The notes under the pieces are model-generated. The model did not search any database. It was not told the origin of the DNA and worked only from the letters and a program-made list of their open reading frames with translations. 64,000 bases of DNA from Acidobacteriota bacterium (GTDB lineage: Bacteria; Acidobacteriota; Blastocatellia; Pyrinomonadales; Pyrinomonadaceae): positions 2,418,001 through 2,482,000 of the forward strand of contig CP065000.1 in the NCBI GenBank assembly GCA_016700075.1. The letters run 5' to 3'. Made by a program: the position numbers and the translations under genes. Positions 7,341 to 15,602 of the stretch are shown in pieces (position 1 is the first letter of the stretch; every line of letters begins with the position of its first letter).

Positions 7341-8435
7341 ATGAAGGTCTTAGTACTCATTGAACAAAGTGCCCCGAGTCGCTATTGGGAAGCAGCCGTG
7401 CCACTGCTCGCAAAAAAGGGAGTAGAGGTTTCGTTTGTTACTCTGAGGCCGCCCGGTCCGCTAAGTGAGATTATCGCAGAAAAAGGTATTCCGGTTCATG
7501 CTCTTGGGGCAGTAAGCTCTTTGAGATACCCGATCGCCTCGTTCCGATTGGCGGCGTTGATTCGTCATGGCCGATATAACATTGTGCATGCATCTGAATC
7601 TATTTGTGCGGCAATAAGCGGCGTTTCAAGGTTCATTTCACCCGGCCCCGTAAGGCTGTTCCATCGCCATCACAACGCTTGCCCACAAAAATCAAGAGTA
7701 TTTTACGACCTTGCAAACCGTCTCTCAGACAGGACGATGACCTGCTCGGCATTTACAAAGGCTTTTGCAGTGCGAGAGGACGGTGTTCCAGAGGAAAAAA
7801 TAAGGGTTGCCTACAACGGGATAACTCCATTGCGTCATGTGGAACCTGCGGAGATCGAGGGGATTCGCGATAGACTTGGTATTCCGGCGAATGCCAAGGT
7901 TATTTCTATTGTTGGGAGATTGAGTGAGGAAAAAGGGCATTTGAACCTTATAAGTGCGGCGAGATTGGCAGCAAACCGGCTATCCATGCCGCTTCACGTC
8001 GTAATTACCGGCGACGGCAATTATGAACCGCAGATTCGAAGAGCATCTCAATTGGCGGATAATGTTTCTGTGCATTTCGCCGGCAGACAAGAGGACGTCG
8101 CTCCCTGGTTCGCTGTAGGCGACGTGATCGCGATGCCGAGCTATACCGAGGCATTCGGCATCTCCGCCGTAGAAGCGATGTGCAGCGGCCGCCCTTTGGT
8201 GGCTTCAGGCGTTGGCGGACTTCTCGAAGTAGTGGAGGATGGAGTTAGTGGACTGTTAGTACCTCCTGAAGATCCGGGATCTCTGTCGGAAGCAATGCTC
8301 AGTGTATTGAATTCAGTTGATTTCTCACGCTCGCTCGCTGAAGCCGGGCGAAAACGTGTGAACGATCATTTTACAATGGAGAAAATGGTCGACGGCTGGA
8401 TCGATTGCTATAATTGGGCTTTGGCTAAAGGGTGA
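7341..8435 (+). CDS. GT4-family glycosyltransferase
   Basis: 364 residues, GT-B fold. The N-terminal Rossmann-like domain starts MKVLVLIEQSAPSRYWE; the C-terminal sugar-nucleotide domain has ISIVGRLSEEKGHLNLI, GDVIAMPSYTEAFGISAVEA with the E-x7-E motif and PLVASGVGGLLEVV. It transfers a sugar from a nucleotide donor to the growing glycan at the inner face of the inner membrane. A broken relative lies just upstream. The stop overlaps the next start (TGATG). Donor and linkage cannot be predicted. Confidence 0.88.
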   Translation: MKVLVLIEQSAPSRYWEAAVPLLAKKGVEVSFVTLRPPGPLSEIIAEKGIPVHALGAVSSLRYPIASFRLAALIRHGRYNIVHASESICAAISGVSRFISPGPVRLFHRHHNACPQKSRVFYDLANRLSDRTMTCSAFTKAFAVREDGVPEEKIRVAYNGITPLRHVEPAEIEGIRDRLGIPANAKVISIVGRLSEEKGHLNLISAARLAANRLSMPLHVVITGDGNYEPQIRRASQLADNVSVHFAGRQEDVAPWFAVGDVIAMPSYTEAFGISAVEAMCSGRPLVASGVGGLLEVVEDGVSGLLVPPEDPGSLSEAMLSVLNSVDFSRSLAEAGRKRVNDHFTMEKMVDGWIDCYNWALAKG

Positions 8436-9145
8436 TGCCGTTAAAACTCCAACGAACAAAGAAACGCAGTTTAATTGCATCGCTCGTTTACAGGGCAAAG
8501 CTGCTGCCCTTGGCACGAAAGGGCAAATTGAAGCTCTTTCTTGATCTGGAGTGGATATTTGAGCGCCTTGCTCACGAGGCGTCCTATGAGTTTTATCCGT
8601 CCGATGAACACCCGATGCGCAGGCAGGGGGTCGAACATATTCTGCAATTCATAGAGCCAGATCATGTTGTCCTCGATCTTGGCTGCTCCCGCGGAGAGAT
8701 CACCTCTAAGGTGGCGGAGAAGGCGAGACGGGTCGTAGGTGTAGATCATTCAGAACAGGCAATACAGATCGCTCGCCGGTTCTCAAAGGAGAATCTTGAA
8801 TACTTTGTCGGCGACGCGGACGAGTTTCTTGCCAAAAGTGACGAGCCATTCGATGTTTTGATCCTTTCTCACATTCTCGAGCATTTGGACGATCCGAAAG
8901 GACTTCTGCTGCACTACAAAGACCGTTTCCGGTTCATCTATATTGAGGTTCCCGACATTGAAAAGACCATCTTCAATAAAATGCGTATCGAATTGGGCTC
9001 GCCTTTGGTCTATACCGATGCCGATCATATCTGGGAGTTTGACCGAGCTGAAATGAAACGGATGATTGCCGAGTGCGCCCTTTCCATTCGAAATGAGGAT
9101 TTTCGCTTCGGTGTGCAGAGGTATTGGTGTACTACCGGGAAATGA
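8435..9145 (+). CDS. Class I SAM-dependent methyltransferase
   Basis: 236 residues from ATG 8435. A helical N-terminus of about 60 residues is followed by motif I HVVLDLGCSRGEITSKVA, an acidic post-I strand VVGVDHSEQAI, and FDVLILSHILEHLDDP typical of methyltransferase-11 type enzymes. It is coupled by one-base overlap to the glycosyltransferase before it and by ATGA to the methyltransferase after it, so the three are one transcriptional unit. Likely to modify a sugar of the glycan; acceptor unknown. Confidence 0.83.
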   Translation: MPLKLQRTKKRSLIASLVYRAKLLPLARKGKLKLFLDLEWIFERLAHEASYEFYPSDEHPMRRQGVEHILQFIEPDHVVLDLGCSRGEITSKVAEKARRVVGVDHSEQAIQIARRFSKENLEYFVGDADEFLAKSDEPFDVLILSHILEHLDDPKGLLLHYKDRFRFIYIEVPDIEKTIFNKMRIELGSPLVYTDADHIWEFDRAEMKRMIAECALSIRNEDFRFGVQRYWCTTGK

Positions 9146-9939
9146 CGTACTTTTCTGAAGACAATACATCGGCCGGAATGGCTGCAGAGAGGGCATCGCT
9201 CGTACCGGGAACGCCCATGTGGGGTGAGCATCGAGCTCGATATCAGTTTGCTGCTCGTTTTGTTGAAGGCCGGTCGGTGCTAGATATCGCGTGCGGGACG
9301 GGATTTGGTGCAGGAATATTGATCGAACACGGAGCCGAACGTGTATTCGGAGCTGATTTTGCCGCAGAGGCTCTCATCGATGCACGAAATGAATTGCCTA
9401 TAAATACCCATCTTCTTCGTGCGGATGGCACAATGCTTCCGTTTCCTGACAATTCGATCGACGTTGTGACGTCATTTGAAACGGTTGAGCATATTACCGA
9501 TCACTCTGGTTTTATTGCGGAACTGGCCCGTGTTTTGAAACCTGACGGCAGGGCGGTAATTTCTACACCGAACGCACTATATACAAAGCCCGTGAACGGG
9601 AAACCTTTGAACCCGTTTCACCTCTATGAATTCACCCCGACTGAATATCGCGATCTACTAGAGCCACATTTTTCATCGGTTGAGCTTTTGGGCCAGCGAG
9701 TCACAACGCAGTATCGTATCTGCCCGTATTTTGAGAAGCCGGAAATGCTGCCTCGCGACCTTGTTTCACGGATAAAAACAATAGGGTGGAAACTAGGGGC
9801 GAGGCTTCCGGCGCCCATACGGGAATCGGCAGCAAGGTTGGTATCGGGGCACACCTTTTATCCCGGGGAACATGATTTTGTTTTCGACGCAACGGAGTTA
9901 GATGTCGGCTACGTTCAAGTTGCCGTCTGCGTCAAGTGA
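9142..9939 (+). CDS. Class I SAM-dependent methyltransferase
   Basis: 266 residues from ATG 9142, which overlaps the previous stop as ATGA. Motif I is RSVLDIACGTGFGAGILIE, followed by VFGADFAAEAL, LPFPDNSIDVVTSFETVEHI and LKPDGRAVISTPN, the standard Methyltransf_11/25 order. After the catalytic core, a region with FHLYEFTPTEYRDLLEPHF resembles methyltransferases of polysaccharide loci. A sugar or sugar-phosphate acceptor is likely but not provable from sequence. Confidence 0.85.
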   Translation: MTYFSEDNTSAGMAAERASLVPGTPMWGEHRARYQFAARFVEGRSVLDIACGTGFGAGILIEHGAERVFGADFAAEALIDARNELPINTHLLRADGTMLPFPDNSIDVVTSFETVEHITDHSGFIAELARVLKPDGRAVISTPNALYTKPVNGKPLNPFHLYEFTPTEYRDLLEPHFSSVELLGQRVTTQYRICPYFEKPEMLPRDLVSRIKTIGWKLGARLPAPIRESAARLVSGHTFYPGEHDFVFDATELDVGYVQVAVCVK

Positions 9940-9942
9940 CCT

Positions 9943-10830
9943 ATGAATTATCCGAATCTGCCTCTAGTTTCCGCAGTCATTCCTGTTTATAACGGCGAAC
10001 GCTATGTTGCCGAAACGATCGAAAGCATTCTCTGCCAGACATATCCGGCGGTGGAATGCATCGTCATTGATGATGGCTCGACCGACGATACGTGTAGGGT
10101 CTGCGAGAGTTTCGGCGACCGAATTAGATACTTTTGGAAACCAAATGGAGGTGTTTCGTCTGCTCGAAACCGCGGAATTGCTGAGGCCGCGGGAGAATTT
10201 ATTGCTTTCCTCGACGCGGACGATAAATGGTTTCCCAACAAGATCGAACGGCAGGTTGATGTCATGATCAATAGTAACGCAGGTCTCTGTTTGACGGGCG
10301 TGGTTTTCATTGACGGTGACGGGAACGAGATCGGCCGCAACGGCGTTCCGGATTCGGATCAACTGGTAAGAAACATAGTCACATTATCGTCAAATACTGG
10401 ATTCATCGCGACGACGGGCCTGGCGAGGCGTAGTGCGTTAGAGGCAGTCGGGCTTTTTGACGAAAATCTTTCTACGGCGGCCGATGCGGACATGGTTTTA
10501 CGATTTGCCTTGCTCTCAAAGATACTGCCTCTAGATGAGCCTCTAGCTCTTTACAGACACCATACGGGCCAAATGCACCACAATTTGAATGCACTGAAGC
10601 GCGACGGAAATTCACTTTTTTCAAAGTTCTTTGCAGATAAGAGCCTGCCGCCAAAATTTGCCAAATTGAGGCGTCCGGCGTTTTCCGGACTCGAAGCATC
10701 ACTTGCCATTGGAAGCTTAAGCGGAATGAGGATAACTGACGCATTGAATCATTTCGCTCGCTCTCTCTTCTATCATCCTATAACCGCCTTTTCTAAAATA
10801 ATTGCTGTACTTTCAGCCAAAATCCGATAG
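9943..10830 (+). CDS. GT2-family glycosyltransferase
   Basis: 295 residues, GT-A fold: VSAVIPVYNGERYVAETIES (about 7-26), CIVIDDGSTDDT, GGVSSARNRGIAEAAGEFIA and the metal-binding FLDADDKWFPNKIE. The second part, with TTGLARRSALEAVGLFDENL and AADADMVLRFALL, carries the acceptor-side ED-like motif. An inverting transferase that adds one sugar to the glycan precursor. Three bases separate it from the methyltransferase before it. Confidence 0.88.
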   Translation: MNYPNLPLVSAVIPVYNGERYVAETIESILCQTYPAVECIVIDDGSTDDTCRVCESFGDRIRYFWKPNGGVSSARNRGIAEAAGEFIAFLDADDKWFPNKIERQVDVMINSNAGLCLTGVVFIDGDGNEIGRNGVPDSDQLVRNIVTLSSNTGFIATTGLARRSALEAVGLFDENLSTAADADMVLRFALLSKILPLDEPLALYRHHTGQMHHNLNALKRDGNSLFSKFFADKSLPPKFAKLRRPAFSGLEASLAIGSLSGMRITDALNHFARSLFYHPITAFSKIIAVLSAKIR

Positions 10831-10870
10831 ACTTATCGATTCGAAACGCTACCGCTATCAATCCATATAC

Positions 10871-11204
10871 ATGACTGATCTTGAACAGATACCATTCGTT
10901 TGCCCTGAACACGGCATTGAACTTGTGCCGGCAGACTCGGAATTGAAATGCAGCCAAGGCTGCGGTTTTTCACTTGTTAACAGGATACCGAGGTTTGTGC
11001 TCCTTGATAATTACTCAGCTGCGTTTGGAGAACAATGGAAACGATACCGCAAGACCCAGTTGGCCTCTTATACGGGTACACCATTGTCCGAATCGCGACT
11101 TCGTCGGTGTTTGGGTGAAAACCTTTGGGGAGATCTAAGAAAAAAACATGTGTTGGAGGCACGCGGAAGGCGACCGGTGGACTGAATACATTATCGAGAT
11201 CTAA
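10871..11204 (+). pseudogene. Frameshifted, truncated methyltransferase (zinc-ribbon N-terminus only)
   Basis: The intact frame gives 104 residues and stops at 11185. It starts with a Trm112-like zinc ribbon (FVCPEHGIELV...LKCSQGCGFSLV...RIPRFV) and FGEQWKRYRKTQL...SRLRRCLG, the usual lead-in of a family of methyltransferases in glycan loci, then KKHVLEA, where GCGAGR should follow. Instead the frame is lost; in another frame 11172-11204 reads DRWTEYIIEI and stops. So a small indel falls in the SAM motif, and everything downstream is missing, replaced by the inverted methyltransferase that begins here. No functional enzyme can be made. Confidence 0.7.
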
Positions 11205-12019
11205 GATCGTCTGATCCCAATGATCTTGTTCACGATTGCGAATAGCTTGGAAAAACCGTCCTTATACGTGGCGTTGTATTCATAGGTTACGGACTTGTTG
11301 CCGCCGCCGGTTTTCTGCGCCCAAGCCCAATCGCCTTCACCATGGATCCGGAAATTTCCATAATTCGGGTGTTGCATCACCAAGAGTTGAAAGATCTCTC
11401 GCACATGGGGCGTCGTCAACTCCTCGGTCGATAGGCTTCTGTGTGCGACCCCGTCAGTAGAATCGTAGCCATCTCTTTGCGCAGATTCGTATGTCCATCC
11501 GTAATCGTCAAAGATCACCCATCCGTCCTTTCTTAGCAGCTTATCGACAAGAAAGAACGCCATTCCGTCAATCGTCCAGTTCTTTGGCCCATCGATTATC
11601 GCGAGGTCAAAACGCGGCTCACATATGTGATCGGTAGTTCGGCTTTCTATTTCGTTGTGGAGATACCAGTTGTAGCCGGTCTTTTCCCTGAAGATCGATA
11701 CATACCTCTCTAGCCCTGTGCGAGAAAGAAGATCCTCCAATGAAGGGTCAAACATCTCTTTCGCTTCTTCGAGATCGACCGAGATCAGTTCGCCGCCGCC
11801 TTTTTCATCGAGAGCCGCAGCAATGTAGCAGGACGCCGTGCCGTGAGCGAAGCCCAACTCCAGCACGTTGCGCACGGTCTCGGTCTCAAGAATAAAATCA
11901 TACAATTTCCTTGCGTTGCGCGGGTTAATGTACGGTATCCCGCCGACTATTGCGTCTACTTCTTTAAATCGCATATTCGCCGTTTCAGACAGTCCGCGAA
12001 ATTTCGCGACCTCCAGCAT
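11201..12019 (-). CDS. Class I SAM-dependent methyltransferase (Methyltransf_24-like)
   Basis: 272 residues. VRNVLELGFAHGTASCYIAA is motif I, followed by GELISVDLEEAKEMF, and FDLAIIDGPKNWTIDGMAFF with KDGWVIFDDYGWT, the metal-linked Asp-rich pattern of O-methyltransferase-like families. It points against its neighbours and ends exactly on the debris of the truncated methyltransferase, so it was probably inserted there. The acceptor is unknown; in this setting a sugar is the simplest guess. Confidence 0.8.
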   Translation of the reverse strand: MLEVAKFRGLSETANMRFKEVDAIVGGIPYINPRNARKLYDFILETETVRNVLELGFAHGTASCYIAAALDEKGGGELISVDLEEAKEMFDPSLEDLLSRTGLERYVSIFREKTGYNWYLHNEIESRTTDHICEPRFDLAIIDGPKNWTIDGMAFFLVDKLLRKDGWVIFDDYGWTYESAQRDGYDSTDGVAHRSLSTEELTTPHVREIFQLLVMQHPNYGNFRIHGEGDWAWAQKTGGGNKSVTYEYNATYKDGFSKLFAIVNKIIGIRRS

Positions 12020-12063
12020 ATTTTGACACTATTTGGCGACGTAGGATAACATCAGAAACAGTT

Positions 12064-13263
12064 TTGACCTCGCATATCGTCCCCAATTCACAAGACAAGC
12101 CTATTTCTGTGTGCATCCTCGTAACAGATCTCGATGCCGCAACGGGAGGAGTACAGCGAAACACCCGGTTGCTGATGGATGCCTTTAGCAGCCGCGGCAT
12201 AAGAACATTGGTGATCACGCGAAACTACGCCGGTCTTTCGCTTGAAGAAATTTCGGGGTCGATACACGTACTGAGGTCGCCGACCTTCGGTCGCGTGCTA
12301 GGCATAAACGGAATTATTTATTTCATCTACTCGGTTCGACAGTTGCTGAGATTCCGCGCTCGTTATGACGTAGTTCACTGTCAACAATTGTTCGGCCCGG
12401 CAATGGCCGCCGTTTTTGCAGGTTTTGTCACAAAAAAGCCTGCGGTTGTTAGAGTCACGTTGTCCGGCGGAACCGGCGAAGCTGCCGCGGTTCGGAAAAT
12501 GCCGTTTTCTGGCATCAGGCTGAGGCTCTTGCGGCGGGTCAGGCGATGGATAGTTCTTAATGGCGAGATGCGGGAAGAGATCGAGGGTCTCGGAATATCG
12601 AGAGAGCGGATCAGGGTCATTTACAATGGTACTGACCTGCCTGATCCGTCTAACATTACGGCTAAATATAAGGAAGACCTTCGCAATGAAATGGAGTTGC
12701 CGTCGGGATTTTTGGGGGTCTTTGCCGGGAGGCTTAGCGAGGAAAAGAATCTCGATGTGCTTATACGCGCGTGGGCTTCTTTGCTGGCTTCGGTTTCGGA
12801 TTCATACTTGCTGATAATCGGCGGAGATAGCGCCTATCGCGGAGTAGGTGCCGATCTTCGGGAACTCGCGGAAAGACTTGGTATCACGCGGCACGTTCGA
12901 TTCCTGGGCCATCAGCCGAATGTAAAGGACTACATCCTGGCGTCTGATGTTTTTGTCCTCCCTTCGTCAGCAGAGGGCATGTCGAATTCGCTTGTCGAGG
13001 CCTTTTCCTGCGGCGCTTCGATCATAGCAAGTGATATCAGGGCGAATATGGAGTTGTGCGAGCACGGCTCTGATTCGTTGGTCGTATCCGTTCGCAACGA
13101 AGCCGCATTGCTTAACGCTTTGCAGAAGGTCAGCAGTGACAAGGCCTTTGCCGAAAAGATAGGCCGGAATGCGCGGGCCAAGGCCGAGCGATTGCTTTCG
13201 CGTGAAAATATGATCGCTTCCTATATCTCGGTTTATCAAGAAGCCGCTAAGGACAATGGGTAA
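12064..13263 (+). CDS. GT4-family glycosyltransferase
   Basis: 399 residues with the two-domain GT-B fold. SVCILVTDLDAATGGVQRNT is the donor-side Gly-rich start, and the C-terminal domain has GVFAGRLSEEKNLDVLIRAW, DVFVLPSSAEGMSNSLVEAF (E-x7-E) and a NGTD acceptor-side loop. The only start that retains the conserved N-terminus is TTG 12064, without a strong ribosome site, so translation may be weak or the true start unusual. The last 8 bp overlap the next glycosyltransferase. Confidence 0.85.
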   Translation: MTSHIVPNSQDKPISVCILVTDLDAATGGVQRNTRLLMDAFSSRGIRTLVITRNYAGLSLEEISGSIHVLRSPTFGRVLGINGIIYFIYSVRQLLRFRARYDVVHCQQLFGPAMAAVFAGFVTKKPAVVRVTLSGGTGEAAAVRKMPFSGIRLRLLRRVRRWIVLNGEMREEIEGLGISRERIRVIYNGTDLPDPSNITAKYKEDLRNEMELPSGFLGVFAGRLSEEKNLDVLIRAWASLLASVSDSYLLIIGGDSAYRGVGADLRELAERLGITRHVRFLGHQPNVKDYILASDVFVLPSSAEGMSNSLVEAFSCGASIIASDIRANMELCEHGSDSLVVSVRNEAALLNALQKVSSDKAFAEKIGRNARAKAERLLSRENMIASYISVYQEAAKDNG

Positions 13264-14395
13264 GATCCGAGTCTTGAACATTACGAGCACAAGGTACGGC
13301 ATCGGAGGTGTCGAGCGGCTGTTGCTCGATATGTCGGACAAGTTCGACAGAACGGAGTTCGAATTAAGCTATTGCAATCTGTTTTGTGAGCAAGACAGTT
13401 CCGGTGCCTTCCCGACGGAGTTGAATCGTCGTGGGCTCAGGCAGTTCGTTATACCGGGAAAAAGGTTTTGGGAAATTCCGTTGATGTTGCTTCGCCTGAT
13501 CCGGCTGCTGCGGCGTGAGCAATTCGACATCGTGCACCTGCACATGATGAAAGCGACATTGCTTGGTTACATAGCCGTGTGTTTCTGCGATTCAATTCAC
13601 GTGATCACATGCCATTATACGCGGCGTCTGATAGAAAAATATCCTCCGCCAATACGTTGGCTCGAAAGGGCTGCGATGAACTCGGCAGCCCGGATCATCG
13701 CAATATCGGAGTATGTAAAAGAAGACATGATCGCCGGCGGTGTTTCAGCTGATAAGATCGCAGTTATCCACAACGGCATCGACATTGACAGTTTCGATTC
13801 TGCTTCCAAGAATTCTCAACACTCTGAGACACGTCGGGAAGGCTTCATCATTTGTTCTGTCGGCAGCCTCACCCATAGGAAAGGGCAAAGTTATTTGATC
13901 AACGCCTTTCCAAAGATAATGCATGTTCGGCCGGATGCGGTCCTGTGGATCGTCGGGGAAGGGCCTCTTCGTGCTTCACTTGAGGAACTTACAGAAAAAC
14001 TGGGAATCCGCAACAAGGTTGATTTCAAAGGGTTTGTAGAAAAAGTTCCTGCATTGTTGGCAAAGATCGACCTCTACGTACATCCGGCAGTTGATGAGCC
14101 GTTCGGCATCGCGGTTTTAGAAGCTATGGTTGCGGGAAAGCCGACCGTTGCAACCGCGGTCGATGGCGTTCGGGAGATCATCAGAGATGGTGAAACGGGC
14201 CGTCTGGTCAAATCGCAGGATCCGGACGCTTTGGCTGATGCGGTCATCGAGTTGATCGACAATGTTGAGATGCGTGGGGCTATTGCCGCCCGTGCCCGCG
14301 AGGATATTGAAGACCGTTTTGATATTTCGAGAATGGTTTCGGGTTATGAGCAGGTCTACAGGGAACAGTGCTCAGAAGTGACGGCATTGCGTTAG
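13256..14395 (+). CDS. GT4-family glycosyltransferase
   Basis: 379 residues, GT-B fold. N-terminal ITSTRYGIGGVERLLLDMSD; C-terminal domain with IICSVGSLTHRKGQSYLINA, VDEPFGIAVLEAMVAGKPTV (E-x7-E) and VREIIRDGETGRLV. Its start overlaps the preceding gene by 8 bp, so both are cotranscribed. It is the last gene of the AT-richer half of the locus; 76 bp follow without a gene, containing short T-rich tracts but no convincing terminator. Confidence 0.88.
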   Translation: MGKIRVLNITSTRYGIGGVERLLLDMSDKFDRTEFELSYCNLFCEQDSSGAFPTELNRRGLRQFVIPGKRFWEIPLMLLRLIRLLRREQFDIVHLHMMKATLLGYIAVCFCDSIHVITCHYTRRLIEKYPPPIRWLERAAMNSAARIIAISEYVKEDMIAGGVSADKIAVIHNGIDIDSFDSASKNSQHSETRREGFIICSVGSLTHRKGQSYLINAFPKIMHVRPDAVLWIVGEGPLRASLEELTEKLGIRNKVDFKGFVEKVPALLAKIDLYVHPAVDEPFGIAVLEAMVAGKPTVATAVDGVREIIRDGETGRLVKSQDPDALADAVIELIDNVEMRGAIAARAREDIEDRFDISRMVSGYEQVYREQCSEVTALR

Positions 14396-14471
14396 CCGTA
14401 CATGCCAAGTATCCTTTAACCTTGACCGAAAAATTGGCAGTTTTTCCTGTCGCGGTTTTTTTGGGACCAAC

Positions 14472-15581
14472 ATGAAGGTATTAGTTACAGGCGGTGCCGG
14501 TTTTATTGGTTCGCATCTCGTTGATGCCCTTGTCGATAAAGGACACAATGTGCGGATACTTGATTCGCTGGTCGAACAGGTGCATGGCGACACGCCGCCC
14601 GAACACATCAATCCGAATGCCGAGTTCATTCACGCCGATGTCTGCGATGCCGATGCGGTTTCGCGGGCATTGGATGGCATTGAGGTTGTTTATCATCAGG
14701 CGGCCGAGGTCGGCGTCGGCCAGTCGATGTACGAGATAGTGCGGTATGTAAAGGCGAACGACCTCGGCACCGCAGTTCTGCTCGAAGAGATGATAAAACG
14801 GCCGGGGCAGTTCAGGAAATTGATCGTCGCGTCGTCGATGTCGATCTACGGCGAAGGTGCATACCGCAACCCGGCGACCGCTGAGACGATCTATCCGCAG
14901 TTGCGGCCCGCGTCGCAGCTTGAAAGCCACGATTGGGAACTTCGCGACGGCGATACGCTGTTTGAACCGATCGGCACAACGGAGGCAAAGCCGCTTTTCC
15001 CAACCTCCGTTTACGCGGTCAGTAAACAGGATCAGGAACAGTATTGCCTTGCGGTCGGCCGTGCATACTCAATACCGACGGTCGCTTTCCGATATTTCAA
15101 TGTTTACGGCACGCGGCAGGCTCTGTCGAATCCGTACACCGGCGTCTGCGCGATCTTCTCTGCACGGCTGATGAACGATCAGGCTCCGACGATATTCGAG
15201 GACGGGCTGCAGTCGCGTGATTTTGTAAATGTGAAGGACATCGTTCGTGCAAATCTGCTCGCGCTTGAGACCGACCGCGGCGATTACGAGGCGATGAACG
15301 TCGGCACCGGCCGTCCGACCACTGTCAAGCAGATCGCTGAGTTGCTCGCGAAAGGTCTCGGCAAGGACATCGCGCCCGATATCGTCGGCAAATACCGCGA
15401 AGGCGACATCCGGCATTGCGTTTCCGACATCTCAAAGATCCGCGATCTGCTTGGCTACGAGCCGCAGGTAACGCTCGAGGACGGCCTCGCGGAACTGCTC
15501 GAATGGCTTTCGACGCAGGAGGCCGAAGACCGCGTTGAAGCCGCTACGGCGGAGCTCAGCAGCAAGGGCCTGGTGAAGTGA
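14472..15581 (+). CDS. NAD-dependent sugar epimerase/dehydratase (extended SDR)
   Basis: 369 residues. The dinucleotide loop is VTGGAGFIGSHLVDAL (about 5-20), the acidic residue after the second strand is in RILDSL, and the catalytic triad appears as SSMSIYGEG plus YAVSKQDQE (Tyr-x3-Lys). RYFNVYGTRQALSNPYTGV is the sugar-nucleotide binding region. The long insert between the two halves and the SSMSIYGEG motif recall dTDP-L-rhamnose 4-epimerase and related enzymes, but substrate remains uncertain. It supplies a nucleotide sugar for the glycan locus. From here the base composition returns to that of the chromosome. Confidence 0.85.
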   Translation: MKVLVTGGAGFIGSHLVDALVDKGHNVRILDSLVEQVHGDTPPEHINPNAEFIHADVCDADAVSRALDGIEVVYHQAAEVGVGQSMYEIVRYVKANDLGTAVLLEEMIKRPGQFRKLIVASSMSIYGEGAYRNPATAETIYPQLRPASQLESHDWELRDGDTLFEPIGTTEAKPLFPTSVYAVSKQDQEQYCLAVGRAYSIPTVAFRYFNVYGTRQALSNPYTGVCAIFSARLMNDQAPTIFEDGLQSRDFVNVKDIVRANLLALETDRGDYEAMNVGTGRPTTVKQIAELLAKGLGKDIAPDIVGKYREGDIRHCVSDISKIRDLLGYEPQVTLEDGLAELLEWLSTQEAEDRVEAATAELSSKGLVK

Positions 15582-15602
15582 TCCGTTGTTAATATTTTTC
15601 TG

